The position numbers and the translations under genes were made by a program. Source: Cupriavidus lacunae (GTDB lineage Bacteria; Pseudomonadota; Gammaproteobacteria; Burkholderiales; Burkholderiaceae). Taken from it: a stretch of 64,000 nucleotides of DNA. Below are positions 54,131 to 63,718 of this stretch, piece after piece; position 1 is the stretch's first letter; each line of letters starts with the position of its first letter. The notes under the pieces were generated by a model. The model made no database searches. It was not told the origin of the DNA and worked only from the letters and a program-made list of their open reading frames with translations. The stretch covers positions 153,780 through 217,779 of the forward strand of contig NZ_QKWJ01000007.1 of NCBI RefSeq assembly GCF_003353055.1. The letters run 5' to 3'.

Positions 54131-55263
54131 GGCGTGGCCTCCGGTGCCGCCCCGGTGGGCGCGCCCGCCGGGATCTTGGGTTCGACGCGGCCGCGCAGCG
54201 CGGCCAGGCCCAGCCGGGTATCGAAGGCATCGCGCAGCGCATCGCCCATGAAGGTCAGCAGCAGCAGCGTGACCACCAGCACCGCGAAGGTCGACAGCGA
54301 AATCCACCACGCATCCAGGTTGGCCTTGCCCTGCGCCAGCAGTTCGCCCAGGCTGGGCGTGGTCGGCGGCACGCCCAGGCCGAGGAAGTCCAGGCTGGTC
54401 AGGGCCAGGATCGCGGCGCTCATGCGGAATGGCAGGAAGGTGATCACTGGCGTCAGGCTGTTGGGCAGGATATGGCGCCACATGATCTGCACGTTGGACA
54501 GCCCCAGCGCCCGCGCGGCCTTGACGTAGTCGAGCGAGCGGTTGCGGTAGAACTCGGCGCGCACGTAGTCGGACAAACCCATCCAGCCGAACAGCGACAG
54601 CAGGATGATCAGCAGCGCCAGGCTGGGCTCGAAGATCGAGGCGAAGATGATCAGCAGGTACAGTTCGGGCATCGAGCTCCAGATCTCGATGGCCCGCTGC
54701 GAGAACAAGTCAAAGCGCCCGCCGAAGAAGCCCATCAGCGCCCCGGTCAGCGTGCCGACCAGCACGCCGATCACGGTCAGCGCCATCGCGAACAGCACCG
54801 ACACGCGGAAGCCATACAGCAGCCGCGCCAGCACGTCGCGGCCACGGTCATCGGTGCCCAGCCAGTTCTCCGCCGACGGCGGCGCCGGATTGGGCTCCTT
54901 GGCAAAGTAGTTGAGCGAGTCGTATGAATACTGGTTCAGCGGAAACACCGCGAAATTGCCGTTGGTGGTGATGCGGTCGCGGATATACGGATCCAGGTAA
55001 TCCGCGGGCGTGGCGAAATCGCCGTCAAAGGCGGTTTCGGGGTAGACCTTGACGATGGGGAAATACCATTCGCCCTTGTAATGCACCACCAGCGGCCGGT
55101 TGCTGGACAGCAGCTCGGCGCCCAGGCTCAGCACGAAGATGGCGACAAAGATCACCAGGCTCCAATAGCCGCGCCGGTTGCGGCGAAAGCGCTGCCAGGC
55201 GCGCTGGCGCGGCGACGGCGAATGCGGCAGCCCGTTGGGCACCGCGTGCGTGAAGGGTTTCAT
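54127..55263 (-). CDS. yejE: Peptide ABC transporter permease YejE
   Basis: A 378-residue inner-membrane permease of the DppC/OppC type. It has an N-terminal helix WSLVIFVAIFVLSLGAELLS, the long YejE-specific periplasmic insert (about 60-130, rich in Tyr and Asp) and the EAA loop KAARALGLSNVQIMWRHILP. It overlaps yejB and yejF by 4 bp on each side. Confidence 0.92.
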   Translation of the reverse strand: MKPFTHAVPNGLPHSPSPRQRAWQRFRRNRRGYWSLVIFVAIFVLSLGAELLSSNRPLVVHYKGEWYFPIVKVYPETAFDGDFATPADYLDPYIRDRITTNGNFAVFPLNQYSYDSLNYFAKEPNPAPPSAENWLGTDDRGRDVLARLLYGFRVSVLFAMALTVIGVLVGTLTGALMGFFGGRFDLFSQRAIEIWSSMPELYLLIIFASIFEPSLALLIILLSLFGWMGLSDYVRAEFYRNRSLDYVKAARALGLSNVQIMWRHILPNSLTPVITFLPFRMSAAILALTSLDFLGLGVPPTTPSLGELLAQGKANLDAWWISLSTFAVLVVTLLLLTFMGDALRDAFDTRLGLAALRGRVEPKIPAGAPTGAAPEATP

Positions 55264-56309
55264 CGGTGCAGGCCTTCGAAATGGATGCGCGGGTCCACCA
55301 GCACGTAGCAGACATCGGAGATCAGGCGCGTGAACAGCCCGATCAGCGTGAACAGGTAGAGCGTGCCCAGCACCACCGGATAGTCGCGCCGCAGCACCGC
55401 CTCATAGGACAGCAGGCCCAGCCCGTCCAGCGAGAACAGTGTCTCGATCAGCAGCGAGCCGGTGAAGAAGGCACCGATGAACGCCGCCGGGAAGCCGGTC
55501 ACCAGCGGGATCAAGGCATTGCGGAACACGTGCTTCCACAGCACGCGGCGCTCGCCCAGGCCCTTGGCGCGCGCGGTCAGCACATACTGCTTGCGGATTT
55601 CCTCGAGGAAGGCGTTCTTGGTCAGCATGGTCACCACTGCGAAGCTGCCCACCACCGAGGCTGTGATCGGCAGCACCAGGTGCCACAGGTAGTCCATCAC
55701 CTTGCCCATCAGCGACAGCTGCTCCCAGTTGTCGGAGGTCAGCCCGCGCAGCGGGAACCACTGCACGAAGGTGCCGCCGCCGAACAGCACCAGCAGCAGC
55801 ACGCCCAGCACGAAGCCCGGAATGGCATAGCCCACCAGCACGATGATGCTGGTCACCACGTCGAAACGGCTGCCCGCCCGGATCGCCTTGGAGATGCCCA
55901 GCGGCACCGATATCAGGTAGGTCAGGAAGAAGGTCCACAAACCGATGCTGACTGACACTGGCAGCTTGGACTTGACCAGCTCCCACACGCTGCGGTGCTG
56001 GAAGTAGCTTTGCCCCAGGTCGAATTGCGCAAAGCGCTTGAGCATCAGGAAGTAGCGCTCCAGCGGCGGCTTGTCAAACCCGTACAGCGCCTGAATCTCC
56101 TTGATCTTGTCGGGGTCGACGCCGCGCCGCCCACGGTATTCGGCACCGCCGCCGCTGGCTTCGCTAGCGGCGCCGCGCCCTTTCAGCTCCATCATCATCT
56201 GCTCGACCGGACCGCCCGGTACGAACTGGATCACGACGAAGGTCAGCGTGATGACCCCGACCAGCGTCGGGATCATCAGCAGGATGCGCTTGAGCAGATA
56301 GGCAAGCAT
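55260..56309 (-). CDS. yejB: Peptide ABC transporter permease YejB
   Basis: A 349-residue DppB/OppB-type permease starting MLAYLLKRILLMIPTLVGVI, with the family DLGQSYFQHRSV segment and the ATPase-docking RAKGLGERRVLWKHVFRNAL. It begins 49 bp after yejA and overlaps yejE by 4 bp. It forms the membrane channel with YejE. Confidence 0.93.
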   Translation of the reverse strand: MLAYLLKRILLMIPTLVGVITLTFVVIQFVPGGPVEQMMMELKGRGAASEASGGGAEYRGRRGVDPDKIKEIQALYGFDKPPLERYFLMLKRFAQFDLGQSYFQHRSVWELVKSKLPVSVSIGLWTFFLTYLISVPLGISKAIRAGSRFDVVTSIIVLVGYAIPGFVLGVLLLVLFGGGTFVQWFPLRGLTSDNWEQLSLMGKVMDYLWHLVLPITASVVGSFAVVTMLTKNAFLEEIRKQYVLTARAKGLGERRVLWKHVFRNALIPLVTGFPAAFIGAFFTGSLLIETLFSLDGLGLLSYEAVLRRDYPVVLGTLYLFTLIGLFTRLISDVCYVLVDPRIHFEGLHR

Positions 56310-56358
56310 GGCCCGTTCCTTCCTTTGTCCTTGCTGAACGCGTCAGCGCCCGTGCGCC

Positions 56359-58260
56359 TCAACGGGCCTGCGCCTGCAGGTCCGTGCGCCACCAGTGGCT
56401 CAGGATCCAGCCTTCAGCCGTGTAGAAATACGGAAGCCGCTCCGGATAGGCCAGCGTCTTGCGGTATGCAACCCGGTGCGAGGCGCTGTACCAGTTCGGC
56501 ACGATGTAATAGCCATGCATCAGCACCCGGTCCAGCGCGCGCCCGGAGGTGACCAACTCTTCCCTGGTATGGGCGTGCAGCACATTGTCCACCAGCTTGT
56601 CGACCACCGGCGACTTCAGCCCGAACAGGTTGTCCGAGCCCGGCGTGCCGGCCGCCTCGCTGGAGAAGCGGTCGCGCAGTTCGTTGCCGGGGCTTTGCGA
56701 GTCGGGGAAGCGGATCGACACCATGTCGAAGTCGAAGTCTTCCAGCCGCTTCTGGTACAGCGCGAAATCCGTGGTGCGCTGGTGCACCTGGATGCCAAGC
56801 TTCTCCAGGTTGCGCACATAGGTGGTGATCACGCGGCTCATGGCGCCGCCGTCGTCAAGGAACTCGAACACCAGCGGCTCGCCCTTGGCATTGCGCAGCG
56901 CGTCATCGGTATAGGTCCAGCCGGCCTGGGCCAGCAGGCGCCGCGCCAGGCGCAGGTTGTCGCGCAGCGAGCGCGGCGCCGCGGTGCTGGGCTGGACCAC
57001 GTCGGGGCCGAACACCTCCGGGGGCAACTGCGCGCGCAGCGGTTCCAGCAGCAGCAGTTCGCCCGGGCCGGGGCGGCCATCGAAGGTGGCGCTGGCGGCC
57101 AGTTCGCTGTTGGAGAACCAGCTGTCCAGACGCTTGTAGGCGCCATAGAACAACTGCCGGTTCAGCCACTCGAAGTCCAGCGCAAGAATCAGCGCCTGGC
57201 GCACGCGCACATCCTGGAACACCGGCTTGCGCAGGTTCATGACGTAGCCCTGCATGCCGGCGCCATTGCGGTGCGGGAACTCGGTCTTGAGCAGTTCGCC
57301 GTTGCGAAAGCGCGTGCCCTGGTAGCTCTTGGCCCAGTTCTTGGCCTTGTATTCGACGATGGCATCGAACTCGCCGGCCTTGAATGCCTCCAGCCTGGCG
57401 GTCTCGTCCTTGTAGAGCCGGTAGACCACGCGCGCGAAATTAAAGCTCCCCCGCCGCACCGCCAGGTCCTTGCCCCAGTACTTCGGATCACGCTGGAAGA
57501 TAATGCCGCGGCCGGCGTCGTAGCGCTCGATCAGGTAGGGCCCGCTGGTGACGGGCGGCTCGAACGTCAGCTTTTCGAACGGGACCTTGTCGGTCCACTT
57601 CTTCGAGAACACCGGCAACGAGCCGACGATCAGCGGCAGTTCACGGTTGCGCTGCTTGAAATCAAAGCGCACCGAGCGCTCGCCGGTGACGGTCACCGCC
57701 TTCACATCGGTACACATGCTGCGGTAGCCCGGGCTCGAAGCCTTGCTCATCAGCATGTCATATGAATATTTGACATCCGATGCGAGCACCGGGTCGCCAT
57801 TGGAGAAGCGCGCCTGCGGGCGGATCGTGAACGTGACGGACAACTCGTCCGGCGCCACCGTGACATCGTCCGCGAGCAAGCCATAGGCGCTGGCGCTCTC
57901 GTCGGCGCTGCTGATCAGCAGCGACTCGAACATCAGTGCGTTCAGGCCGGGCGCGGCGGTGCCCTTCAACGTGAACGGGTTGAACTTGTCGAAACTGGTG
58001 CGCCGGTCCGGATTCGCGAGCGTCAGCGTGCCGCCGACCGGTGCATTGGGATTGGCATAGTCGAAATGCGAGAAATCGGCCTTGTACTTCAGGTCCCCGT
58101 GCAGCGCGAAGCCATGCGCCGCCAGTGCCGGACTGGAAAAGAGAGTCCCCCCCGCCGCCAGCGTCAACGCCAGCCCCATTGCCGCCCAACCACGCACTAC
58201 CGCATCCCGCCGGAAGCACTGCCATGCCGCCTGAAGCGGCCAACGTGCTTGAATACGCAT
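56359..58260 (-). CDS. yejA: Peptide ABC transporter binding protein YejA
   Basis: A 633-residue periplasmic solute-binding protein (SBP_bac_5). The signal peptide ends near SPALA, after which HGFALHGDLKYKADFSHFDY and PDRRTSFDKFNPFTLKG match the YejA pattern; VTFTIRPQARFSNGDPV lies further on. The ATG at 58260 is chosen (AGGAATCCAAGGGG ahead); a GTG at 58284 adds 8 residues. It is the first gene of the yejABEF operon and is divergent from fabI. Confidence 0.92.
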   Translation of the reverse strand: MRIQARWPLQAAWQCFRRDAVVRGWAAMGLALTLAAGGTLFSSPALAAHGFALHGDLKYKADFSHFDYANPNAPVGGTLTLANPDRRTSFDKFNPFTLKGTAAPGLNALMFESLLISSADESASAYGLLADDVTVAPDELSVTFTIRPQARFSNGDPVLASDVKYSYDMLMSKASSPGYRSMCTDVKAVTVTGERSVRFDFKQRNRELPLIVGSLPVFSKKWTDKVPFEKLTFEPPVTSGPYLIERYDAGRGIIFQRDPKYWGKDLAVRRGSFNFARVVYRLYKDETARLEAFKAGEFDAIVEYKAKNWAKSYQGTRFRNGELLKTEFPHRNGAGMQGYVMNLRKPVFQDVRVRQALILALDFEWLNRQLFYGAYKRLDSWFSNSELAASATFDGRPGPGELLLLEPLRAQLPPEVFGPDVVQPSTAAPRSLRDNLRLARRLLAQAGWTYTDDALRNAKGEPLVFEFLDDGGAMSRVITTYVRNLEKLGIQVHQRTTDFALYQKRLEDFDFDMVSIRFPDSQSPGNELRDRFSSEAAGTPGSDNLFGLKSPVVDKLVDNVLHAHTREELVTSGRALDRVLMHGYYIVPNWYSASHRVAYRKTLAYPERLPYFYTAEGWILSHWWRTDLQAQAR

Positions 58261-58326
58261 CCCCTTGGATTCCTCCACTATCACCTGTGGGGCCCGGCGT
58301 TCTGCGGCCGGGCCAAGTATGAGACA

Positions 58327-58332
58327 ATTTTA
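58327..58332 (-). promoter_or_regulatory. Candidate -10 for yejA
   Basis: TAAAAT on the minus strand, about 67 bp before the yejA start, in the 209-bp gap to fabI. The -35 (TGGAGC, 16 bp) is poor. Confidence 0.3.
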
Positions 58333-58469
58333 CATGCGTCTGGGGTGGCTCCAGCCATCCGGACATTCCCTCTGCGCGGCGCAATAAAAGGGCCGCAGGA
58401 CAGCCCGGCACGCGCACGGCCGCACGGCGGACGCACGAAGCGTGCCTGATACACCACCTTGGAGAATTT

Positions 58470-59258
58470 ATGGGATTTCTGGCAGGTAAGCGGATCCTGA
58501 TCACCGGCTTGCTCTCGAACCGCTCGATCGCCTACGGCATCGCCTCGGCGTGCAAGCGCGAAGGCGCCGAACTGGCCTTCACCTACGTCGGCGAACGGTT
58601 CAAGGACCGGATCAGCGACTTTGCCAAGGAATTCGGCAGCGACCTGGTATTCGAGTGCGACGTCGGCAGCGACGAGCAGATCGCGGCAACCTTCGCGGCG
58701 CTGGGCCAGCGCTGGGAAAAGTTCGACGGCCTGGTTCACTCGATCGGCTTCGCGCCGCGCGAAGCCATCGCCGGCGACTTCCTGGATGGCCTGTCGCGCG
58801 AAGGCTTCCGCATCGCCCATGACATTTCCGCCTACAGCTTCCCGGCACTGGCCAAGGCCGCGCTGCCGCTGCTGTCGGACAAGGCCTCGCTGCTGACGCT
58901 GACCTACCTGGGCGCCGAGCGCGTGGTCCCCAACTACAACACCATGGGCCTGGCCAAGGCCTCGCTGGAAGCCAGCGTGCGCTACCTGGCCTCCTCGGTC
59001 GGCCCGCGCGGCATCCGCGCCAACGGCATCTCGGCCGGCCCGATCAAGACCCTGGCCGCCTCGGGCATCAAGGGCTTCGGCAAGCTGCTCAGCCACTTCG
59101 AGGACGCCGCGCCGCTGCGCCGCAACGTCACCATCGAAGAAGTCGGCAATGTGGCCGCCTTCCTGCTGTCCGACCTGGCCAGCGGCGTGACCGGTGAGAT
59201 CACCTATGTCGACGGCGGCTTCAACGTGGTCGGCGCAAGCGTCGCGGACGTGCAGTAA
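58470..59258 (+). CDS. fabI: Enoyl-ACP reductase FabI (NADH)
   Basis: Carries out the last reduction in each fatty-acid elongation cycle. The 262-residue SDR enzyme has the FabI cofactor site [15 protein letters not shown] and catalytic residues Tyr146, Tyr156 and Lys163 at the same positions as in E. coli (TYLGAE and YNTMGLAK). The SDR serine is replaced, as in all FabI. This is the triclosan-sensitive type by family. The ribosome binding site is TTGGAGAA. A terminator follows. Confidence 0.96.
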   Translation: MGFLAGKRILITGLLSNRSIAYGIASACKREGAELAFTYVGERFKDRISDFAKEFGSDLVFECDVGSDEQIAATFAALGQRWEKFDGLVHSIGFAPREAIAGDFLDGLSREGFRIAHDISAYSFPALAKAALPLLSDKASLLTLTYLGAERVVPNYNTMGLAKASLEASVRYLASSVGPRGIRANGISAGPIKTLAASGIKGFGKLLSHFEDAAPLRRNVTIEEVGNVAAFLLSDLASGVTGEITYVDGGFNVVGASVADVQ

Positions 59259-59285
59259 GCCCGGCCCGTTTGCGGGACGCGGATG

Positions 59286-59317
59286 AAAAAGGGGTGCCGG
59301 CGTGGCACCCCTTTTTC
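59286..59317. terminator. Bidirectional intrinsic terminator
   Basis: AAAAAGGGGTGCC-GGCGT-GGCACCCCTTTTT, a perfect 13-bp stem between the converging fabI and MFS genes. Confidence 0.92.
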
Positions 59318-59359
59318 TTGCCTGCGGACGTGAGCGCGCGCCAGGTGCGCCCTGACACC

Positions 59360-60604
59360 CTACGCCACGACGGGCGCGCCCTGCCGGCCCATGCTCAGCA
59401 TCGACCAGGCATAGACCACCAGCCCGCCCAGCGCCAGGAGCAATCCGACCCAGCCGGTGGACTCCCAGCCGTAGCCGGAGGCGATGGTCACACCGCCCAG
59501 CCATGCACCGAGCGCGTTGGCCATGTTGAAGGCCGAGTGGTTGAGGGCCGCGGCCAGCGTCTGCGCGTCGCCGGCGACATCCATCAACCGGATCTGCAAC
59601 GCCGGGCCCAGTGCCACCGTGGTGCCGACCAGCAGCACATTGATGGCACCCAGCCACGGATGCGACGCGGTGAAGGTGAAGGCGCCCAGCACCAGCGCCG
59701 CCCACACCAGCACGGCGCCGATGGTCGGCATCAGTGCCTTGTCGGCCAGCTTCGCGCCGGCGAGATTTCCCGCCACCGTGCCGATGCCGAACAGCGCCAG
59801 CACCACGGGGATGCCCGCCGCCGGCATATGCGCCAGCTCCAGCATGGTCGGCTTGATGTAGCTGAACACCGAGAACATGCCGCCAAAGCCGACCGCGCCG
59901 ATGCCCAGCGTCAGCCACACCTGCTTGCGCCTGAGCGCCGACAGCTCGCGCAACGGGCTGGCACGGCGGTCGGCCGGCACGAATGGCACCCAGCGCCATA
60001 CCAGCAGCGTCGTCAGCGCGCCGAGCGCGCCGACGATCAGGAAGGCCGAACGCCAGCCCAGCCAGGTGCCGACGGTGGCCGCGATCGGCACGCCCACCAG
60101 CGTGGCGCTGGTCAGGCCCAGCATCACCAGCCCCACCGCCTGCGCACGCCGCTCGCGCGGGACCAGGCTGGCGGCAACCAGCGACGCCACGCCGAAGTAC
60201 GTGCCATGCGGAAAGCCCGTGAGCAGGCGCGCCACCATCATCGACAGATAGGAAGGTGCCAGCGCGCTGGCGATATTGCCGGCGGCAAACACCGCCATCA
60301 GCGCGATCAGCAGGTTGCGCCGCGGCCAGCGCGCGCCCAGCACCGCCAGCAGCGGCGCGCCGATGACCACGCCCAGCGCATAGGCGCTGATCAGGTGGCC
60401 GGCCTGCGGGATGGAGATGGCGAGATCGCTCGCGGCATCGGGCAGCAAACCCATGATGACGAACTCGCCGGTGCCGATGGCGAAACTGCCGACGCCGAGC
60501 GCCAGCAGCGGCAGGCGGCCGGGTGGATTGTTATCGCCGGAAGCAAGGGAAGCGTCGGCGCCGCGGACGGGATCCGCGGCCGATTGTGCATGTGGGGCGG
60601 CCAT
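59360..60604 (-). CDS. MFS transporter (AraJ/PbuE-like drug:H+ antiporter family)
   Basis: A 414-residue inner-membrane exporter with 12 helices. The DHA1 marks are visible: GTGEFVIMGLLPDAASDL in the first helices and LLTGFPHGTYFGVASLVAA near helix 4. It resembles AraJ, YdhP and PbuE exporters of sugars, purines or drugs. The ATG at 60604 (MAAPHAQSAA) is used; the frame upstream looks non-coding. It is transcribed alone, 147 bp after the old-yellow-enzyme gene end. Confidence 0.88.
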   Translation of the reverse strand: MAAPHAQSAADPVRGADASLASGDNNPPGRLPLLALGVGSFAIGTGEFVIMGLLPDAASDLAISIPQAGHLISAYALGVVIGAPLLAVLGARWPRRNLLIALMAVFAAGNIASALAPSYLSMMVARLLTGFPHGTYFGVASLVAASLVPRERRAQAVGLVMLGLTSATLVGVPIAATVGTWLGWRSAFLIVGALGALTTLLVWRWVPFVPADRRASPLRELSALRRKQVWLTLGIGAVGFGGMFSVFSYIKPTMLELAHMPAAGIPVVLALFGIGTVAGNLAGAKLADKALMPTIGAVLVWAALVLGAFTFTASHPWLGAINVLLVGTTVALGPALQIRLMDVAGDAQTLAAALNHSAFNMANALGAWLGGVTIASGYGWESTGWVGLLLALGGLVVYAWSMLSMGRQGAPVVA

Positions 60605-60751
60605 GTACAGGATTGCAGGATGTTCAACAAAATGCCGCCCGCTGACGGACGAGGTCAGTGCCCTCGCCTCTGATCGATCCAGCGTGCTCCTGTGCGGCGC
60701 GCAGGCGGTATTGTGCGGCAAAACCGCAAATCGTGCCGGCGCCGCGCCAGG

Positions 60752-61852
60752 TCAGCCCTGCAGCTGGTAGCGCTCCAGCCAGTGTGCATAGGGCGCCGGC
60801 AGCACCCACGACGGCCTCTGCACCTGCAGGCGCCTGGCGGCGTGATAGGGCCAGTGCGGATTGGCCAGCAGCGCGCGGCCGACCATCACCAGGTCCATCT
60901 GCCCGTCCGCCACCGCGCGGTCCGCAAGCTGCGGATCGTCGATGCCCCACGAGGAAGCGACCGGCAACCGGGCTTCGCTGCGCACGCGGCCGGCAATCGG
61001 CGCAAGGAACGCCGGCGCCCAGGGGATCTTCGCTTCCGGCGTGGAAAAGCCAACGCTGACGTTGAGCAGGTCCAGCCCGCCCTCGCGCATGGCGCGCGCC
61101 AGCTCGATGGATTCCGCCAGCGTCTGCTCGTCGTGGCCGTCGAATTCGATCACGCCGAAACGCGCGGTCAGTGGCAGGTGCCCGGGCCATACCTCGCGCA
61201 CCGCGGCCAGCGTCTCCAGCAGGAAGCGGCTGCGGCCGGCGGCGTTACCGCCGTATGCGTCATTGCGCTGGTTGGCGTGGCGCGAGAAAAAGCTCTGCGC
61301 CAGGTAGCCGTGGGCGAAATGCAGTTCGAGCCATTCAAAGCCGGCTTCGCGCGCCCGGCGCGCCGCGTCGACAAAGTCGCGCTGGACCCGGGCAATGTCG
61401 TCGAGGGTCATGGCCCGGGGCACCTTGGGCAGGTGTGCGCCAAATGCCACGGCCGACGGCGACAGGGTGTCCCAGCCGCGCGGGTCGCCTTCGGCGATAT
61501 GGTCGTCCCCTTCCCAGGGGCGGTTGGCGCTGGCCTTGCGCCCGGCATGCGCGATCTGGATGCCCGGCACCGCGCCGCCGGCCTTGATCGCGGCAGCGAT
61601 GCGGGCCATGCCGGCCATCTGCGCATCGTTCCACAAGCCGGTGCAGCCCGGGGTGATGCGGCCATCGGCGGACACGGCGGTCGCTTCGACGATGACCAGG
61701 CCGGCGCCGCCGCGCGCCAGGCCGGTGTAGTGGGCCAGGTGCCAGTCGTTGGTGAGGCCATCGACAGCGCTGTACTGGCACATCGGCGGGATCGCGATGC
61801 GGTTGCGCAGCGTGACATCCTTCAGGTCGAACGGGGTAAACAGGGCAGACAT
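60752..61852 (-). CDS. NADH:flavin oxidoreductase, old yellow enzyme (YqjM-like)
   Basis: A 366-residue FMN enzyme of the YqjM/xenobiotic-reductase class that reduces activated C=C or nitro groups with NADPH. Motifs: LRNRIAIPPMCQYSAVDGL (with the Cys that tunes FMN), GIQIAHAGRKAS with His and Gln, WLELHFAHGYLAQSFFS, YGGNAAGRSRFLLE and MVGRALLANPHWPYHAAR. The ATG at 61852 (MSALFTPFDLKD) is chosen. A LysR regulator is divergent from it, the standard arrangement for control of such genes. Confidence 0.9.
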   Translation of the reverse strand: MSALFTPFDLKDVTLRNRIAIPPMCQYSAVDGLTNDWHLAHYTGLARGGAGLVIVEATAVSADGRITPGCTGLWNDAQMAGMARIAAAIKAGGAVPGIQIAHAGRKASANRPWEGDDHIAEGDPRGWDTLSPSAVAFGAHLPKVPRAMTLDDIARVQRDFVDAARRAREAGFEWLELHFAHGYLAQSFFSRHANQRNDAYGGNAAGRSRFLLETLAAVREVWPGHLPLTARFGVIEFDGHDEQTLAESIELARAMREGGLDLLNVSVGFSTPEAKIPWAPAFLAPIAGRVRSEARLPVASSWGIDDPQLADRAVADGQMDLVMVGRALLANPHWPYHAARRLQVQRPSWVLPAPYAHWLERYQLQG

Positions 61853-61932
61853 GCTCTTGGATTCCTGCATTGCGGAGGTTGGCATGACCGCTATGCTAGG
61901 CCCGAGCCACTATAATGAAAACCACCCATCGA

Positions 61933-61947
61933 TTATTGTCGTGATAA
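61933..61947. promoter_or_regulatory. Candidate LysR-type operator
   Basis: TTAT-N7-ATAA with the T-N11-A core typical of LysR proteins, in the 104-bp gap between the divergent oxidoreductase and LysR genes. A TATAAT at 61910-61915 lies beside it on the plus strand. Confidence 0.35.
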
Positions 61948-61956
61948 ATATTCATT

Positions 61957-62859
61957 ATGGTGCATCCACAGTGGCTCCGCTCGTTCGCCACGCTCGCCGA
62001 ACTGGGCAACTTCACCCGCACGGCTGACCAGCTCGGGCTGACCCAGGCCGCCGTCAGCCAGCATGTACGCCATCTGGAGAGCGAGTTCGGGCCGCTGCTG
62101 ATCCGCCGCCCGCGCGCGCTCGAGCTGACGCCCGCCGGCAACGCGCTGCTGGACTACTGCCGGGAACTGTACAAGGCCGACGAGCGGCTGCGCACGCGCC
62201 TGTCGGATGCGGATGGCACCAACGGCGAAGTCTCGCTGATCACGCCGGGCAGCATCGGGCTGTACCTGTACCCGGTCTTGCTGGCGTTCCAGCAGGCCAA
62301 CCGCGGCGTGGTCGTGCGCCATCGCTTCGCCCCGGACCCGGAGGTGGTGGAAGCAGTGCTGCAGAACCGCTATGAACTGGGCCTGGTCACGCTGCCGCCG
62401 GACGATGCGCGCCTGACGGCCAGCCCCTTCACCTCGGAGTCGCTCGAACTGGTGGTCCCAGCGCAGGAGACGGCCCACACTTGGGAGGACCTGGCGCGCA
62501 TTGGCTTTATCGACCACCCCGACGGGCAGGCAATGGCGAGCCGGCTGCTCAGCCGGCGCTTTCCCGCCAACCCCGGCGTGGGCAGCCTGCCCTGCCGCGG
62601 CTTCTGCAACCACATCGGGCTGATCCTGGAACCGGTGGCGCGCGGGCTGGGCTTCACGGTGATCCCGCGCTACGCGCACCAGGCCTTTGCCCGCGCGGAC
62701 GCGGTCAGGGTGGTCGATTGCGGGTCGCCGGTGGTCGACACGCTATGGCTGATCCACCGGTCGGAGTGGCCGCTGTCCGCCCGCGCGACGCGGGTGCTCG
62801 ACTATCTGCGGCAGCATGTGTGGGGTTGCGCGACAACACCTTTCCCCGCGCCGGCCTGA
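61957..62859 (+). CDS. LysR-family transcription regulator
   Basis: A 300-residue regulator: the helix-turn-helix FATLAELGNFTRTADQLGLT with QAAVSQHVRHLESEFG, then an effector-binding domain that starts at GEVSLITPGSIGLYLYPVLL. It probably controls the divergent old-yellow-enzyme gene and itself (inference from arrangement and the T-N11-A site between them). Confidence 0.88.
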   Translation: MVHPQWLRSFATLAELGNFTRTADQLGLTQAAVSQHVRHLESEFGPLLIRRPRALELTPAGNALLDYCRELYKADERLRTRLSDADGTNGEVSLITPGSIGLYLYPVLLAFQQANRGVVVRHRFAPDPEVVEAVLQNRYELGLVTLPPDDARLTASPFTSESLELVVPAQETAHTWEDLARIGFIDHPDGQAMASRLLSRRFPANPGVGSLPCRGFCNHIGLILEPVARGLGFTVIPRYAHQAFARADAVRVVDCGSPVVDTLWLIHRSEWPLSARATRVLDYLRQHVWGCATTPFPAPA

Positions 62860-62879
62860 CTGGCCTGCGTTGCGCACGG

Positions 62880-63050
62880 TTACCTGGTCACGTGGGCCAG
62901 CCGGTGCCACCAGTACCGAAGCGAATGCTTCGCTATGCCGAACACCGGCTTATGGTGGATGCCAACCCGGATGATGTAGCCGTAAAGCCCGACCAGCACT
63001 GCCAGGAAGACCAGGGGCCAGATGATCCCTGTGCCGCCGGCTTCAATCAT
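62880..63050 (-). CDS. 56-residue membrane protein, unknown function
   Basis: A very short gene. It encodes one hydrophobic helix (about residues 9-27, GIIWPLVFLAVLVGLYGYI) followed by a basic, His- and Trp-rich tail ending RYWWHRLAHVTR, so it looks like a single-pass inner-membrane protein with a positively charged cytoplasmic end. Its ATG overlaps the stop of the 45-residue gene (ATGA), which argues for real translation by coupling. I recognise no family. It ends 20 bp from the convergent LysR gene. Confidence 0.65.
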   Translation of the reverse strand: MIEAGGTGIIWPLVFLAVLVGLYGYIIRVGIHHKPVFGIAKHSLRYWWHRLAHVTR

Positions 63051-63184
63051 TTTTTCTTCTTGGCGACATCATCGTGCCCGCCCCGGACCTGGACCGTGCT
63101 GAAGGGGGAGGCCGGCGCGGATGGCTTCTTCGGTTGCTTGGGTTTCTTGGCTTCGCGGCTGCTGCGTAGTTGACTCTTGGCCAT
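63047..63184 (-). CDS. 45-residue basic protein, unknown function
   Basis: A tiny, Lys/Arg-rich protein: MAKSQLRSSREAKKPKQPKK, then a Pro/Ser/Ala linker and a KKKK C-terminus. It is soluble, probably disordered and could bind nucleic acid. A strong AGGAG site precedes the ATG. The stop overlaps the start of the 56-residue membrane gene. Small proteins with a similar MAKSQLR start occur in Burkholderiales, from memory; no function is known. Confidence 0.7.
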   Translation of the reverse strand: MAKSQLRSSREAKKPKQPKKPSAPASPFSTVQVRGGHDDVAKKKK

Positions 63185-63415
63185 GATGAACTCCTGAGTG
63201 GCTTGCCTGGAGATAATGGCAACCCCAGCATACGCGCTAAATCGCCGGCCAAAGAAATATCTTTCCTGGAACAGCGTCCATGCGCCGCGGCAAGCGACGG
63301 CGAACAGATGCCCGGCTCCCGGCAAACAGGCGCATACTAGGGTCGGATCGGCAGCACCCGCCGGCGCCTGCGAGCCAAGCTTGCACGGCGTTCCATCACC
63401 GGACAGGAGTCTGCA

Positions 63416-63667
63416 ATGGCACTGAACTTCCCCAATCCCAGCCGCAGCTACGATTCGGCGCGGCACTGTGTTTGCTTCTGGGGCTACGACAACGCGCGCG
63501 AGGTCGCATTCCAGGTCTCGGATGACATCCTTTTGCGCCTGAGCCACCAGGGCACCGCCGAGGAAGCAGCCCTTCTCGCCACCTTCGACCATCATCGGGA
63601 CCAGATCCTGCAACTGGCGAGAGAGCTCTACAACCCAGGGGAACGCACCACCTACACGATCTCCTGA
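63416..63667 (+). CDS. DUF1488 family protein
   Basis: An 83-residue protein with the DUF1488 pattern: ALNFPNPSRSYDSARHCVCF, then GYDNAREVAFQVSDDILLRL. The family is widespread in proteobacteria with no known role. The ATG at 63416 follows GGACAGGAG. It is divergent from the two small genes (231-bp gap, which holds nothing I could identify) and ends at a very strong hairpin. Confidence 0.8.
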   Translation: MALNFPNPSRSYDSARHCVCFWGYDNAREVAFQVSDDILLRLSHQGTAEEAALLATFDHHRDQILQLARELYNPGERTTYTIS

Positions 63668-63681
63668 ACAAGGCCGCAAAC

Positions 63682-63718
63682 GCAGCGCGGCGGTGGCACC
63701 CCACCGCCGCGCTGCTTT
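63682..63718 (+). terminator. Strong hairpin terminator after the DUF1488 gene
   Basis: GCAGCGCGGCGGTGG-CACC-CCACCGCCGCGCTGC, a perfect 15-bp stem, followed by TTT. Confidence 0.75.
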
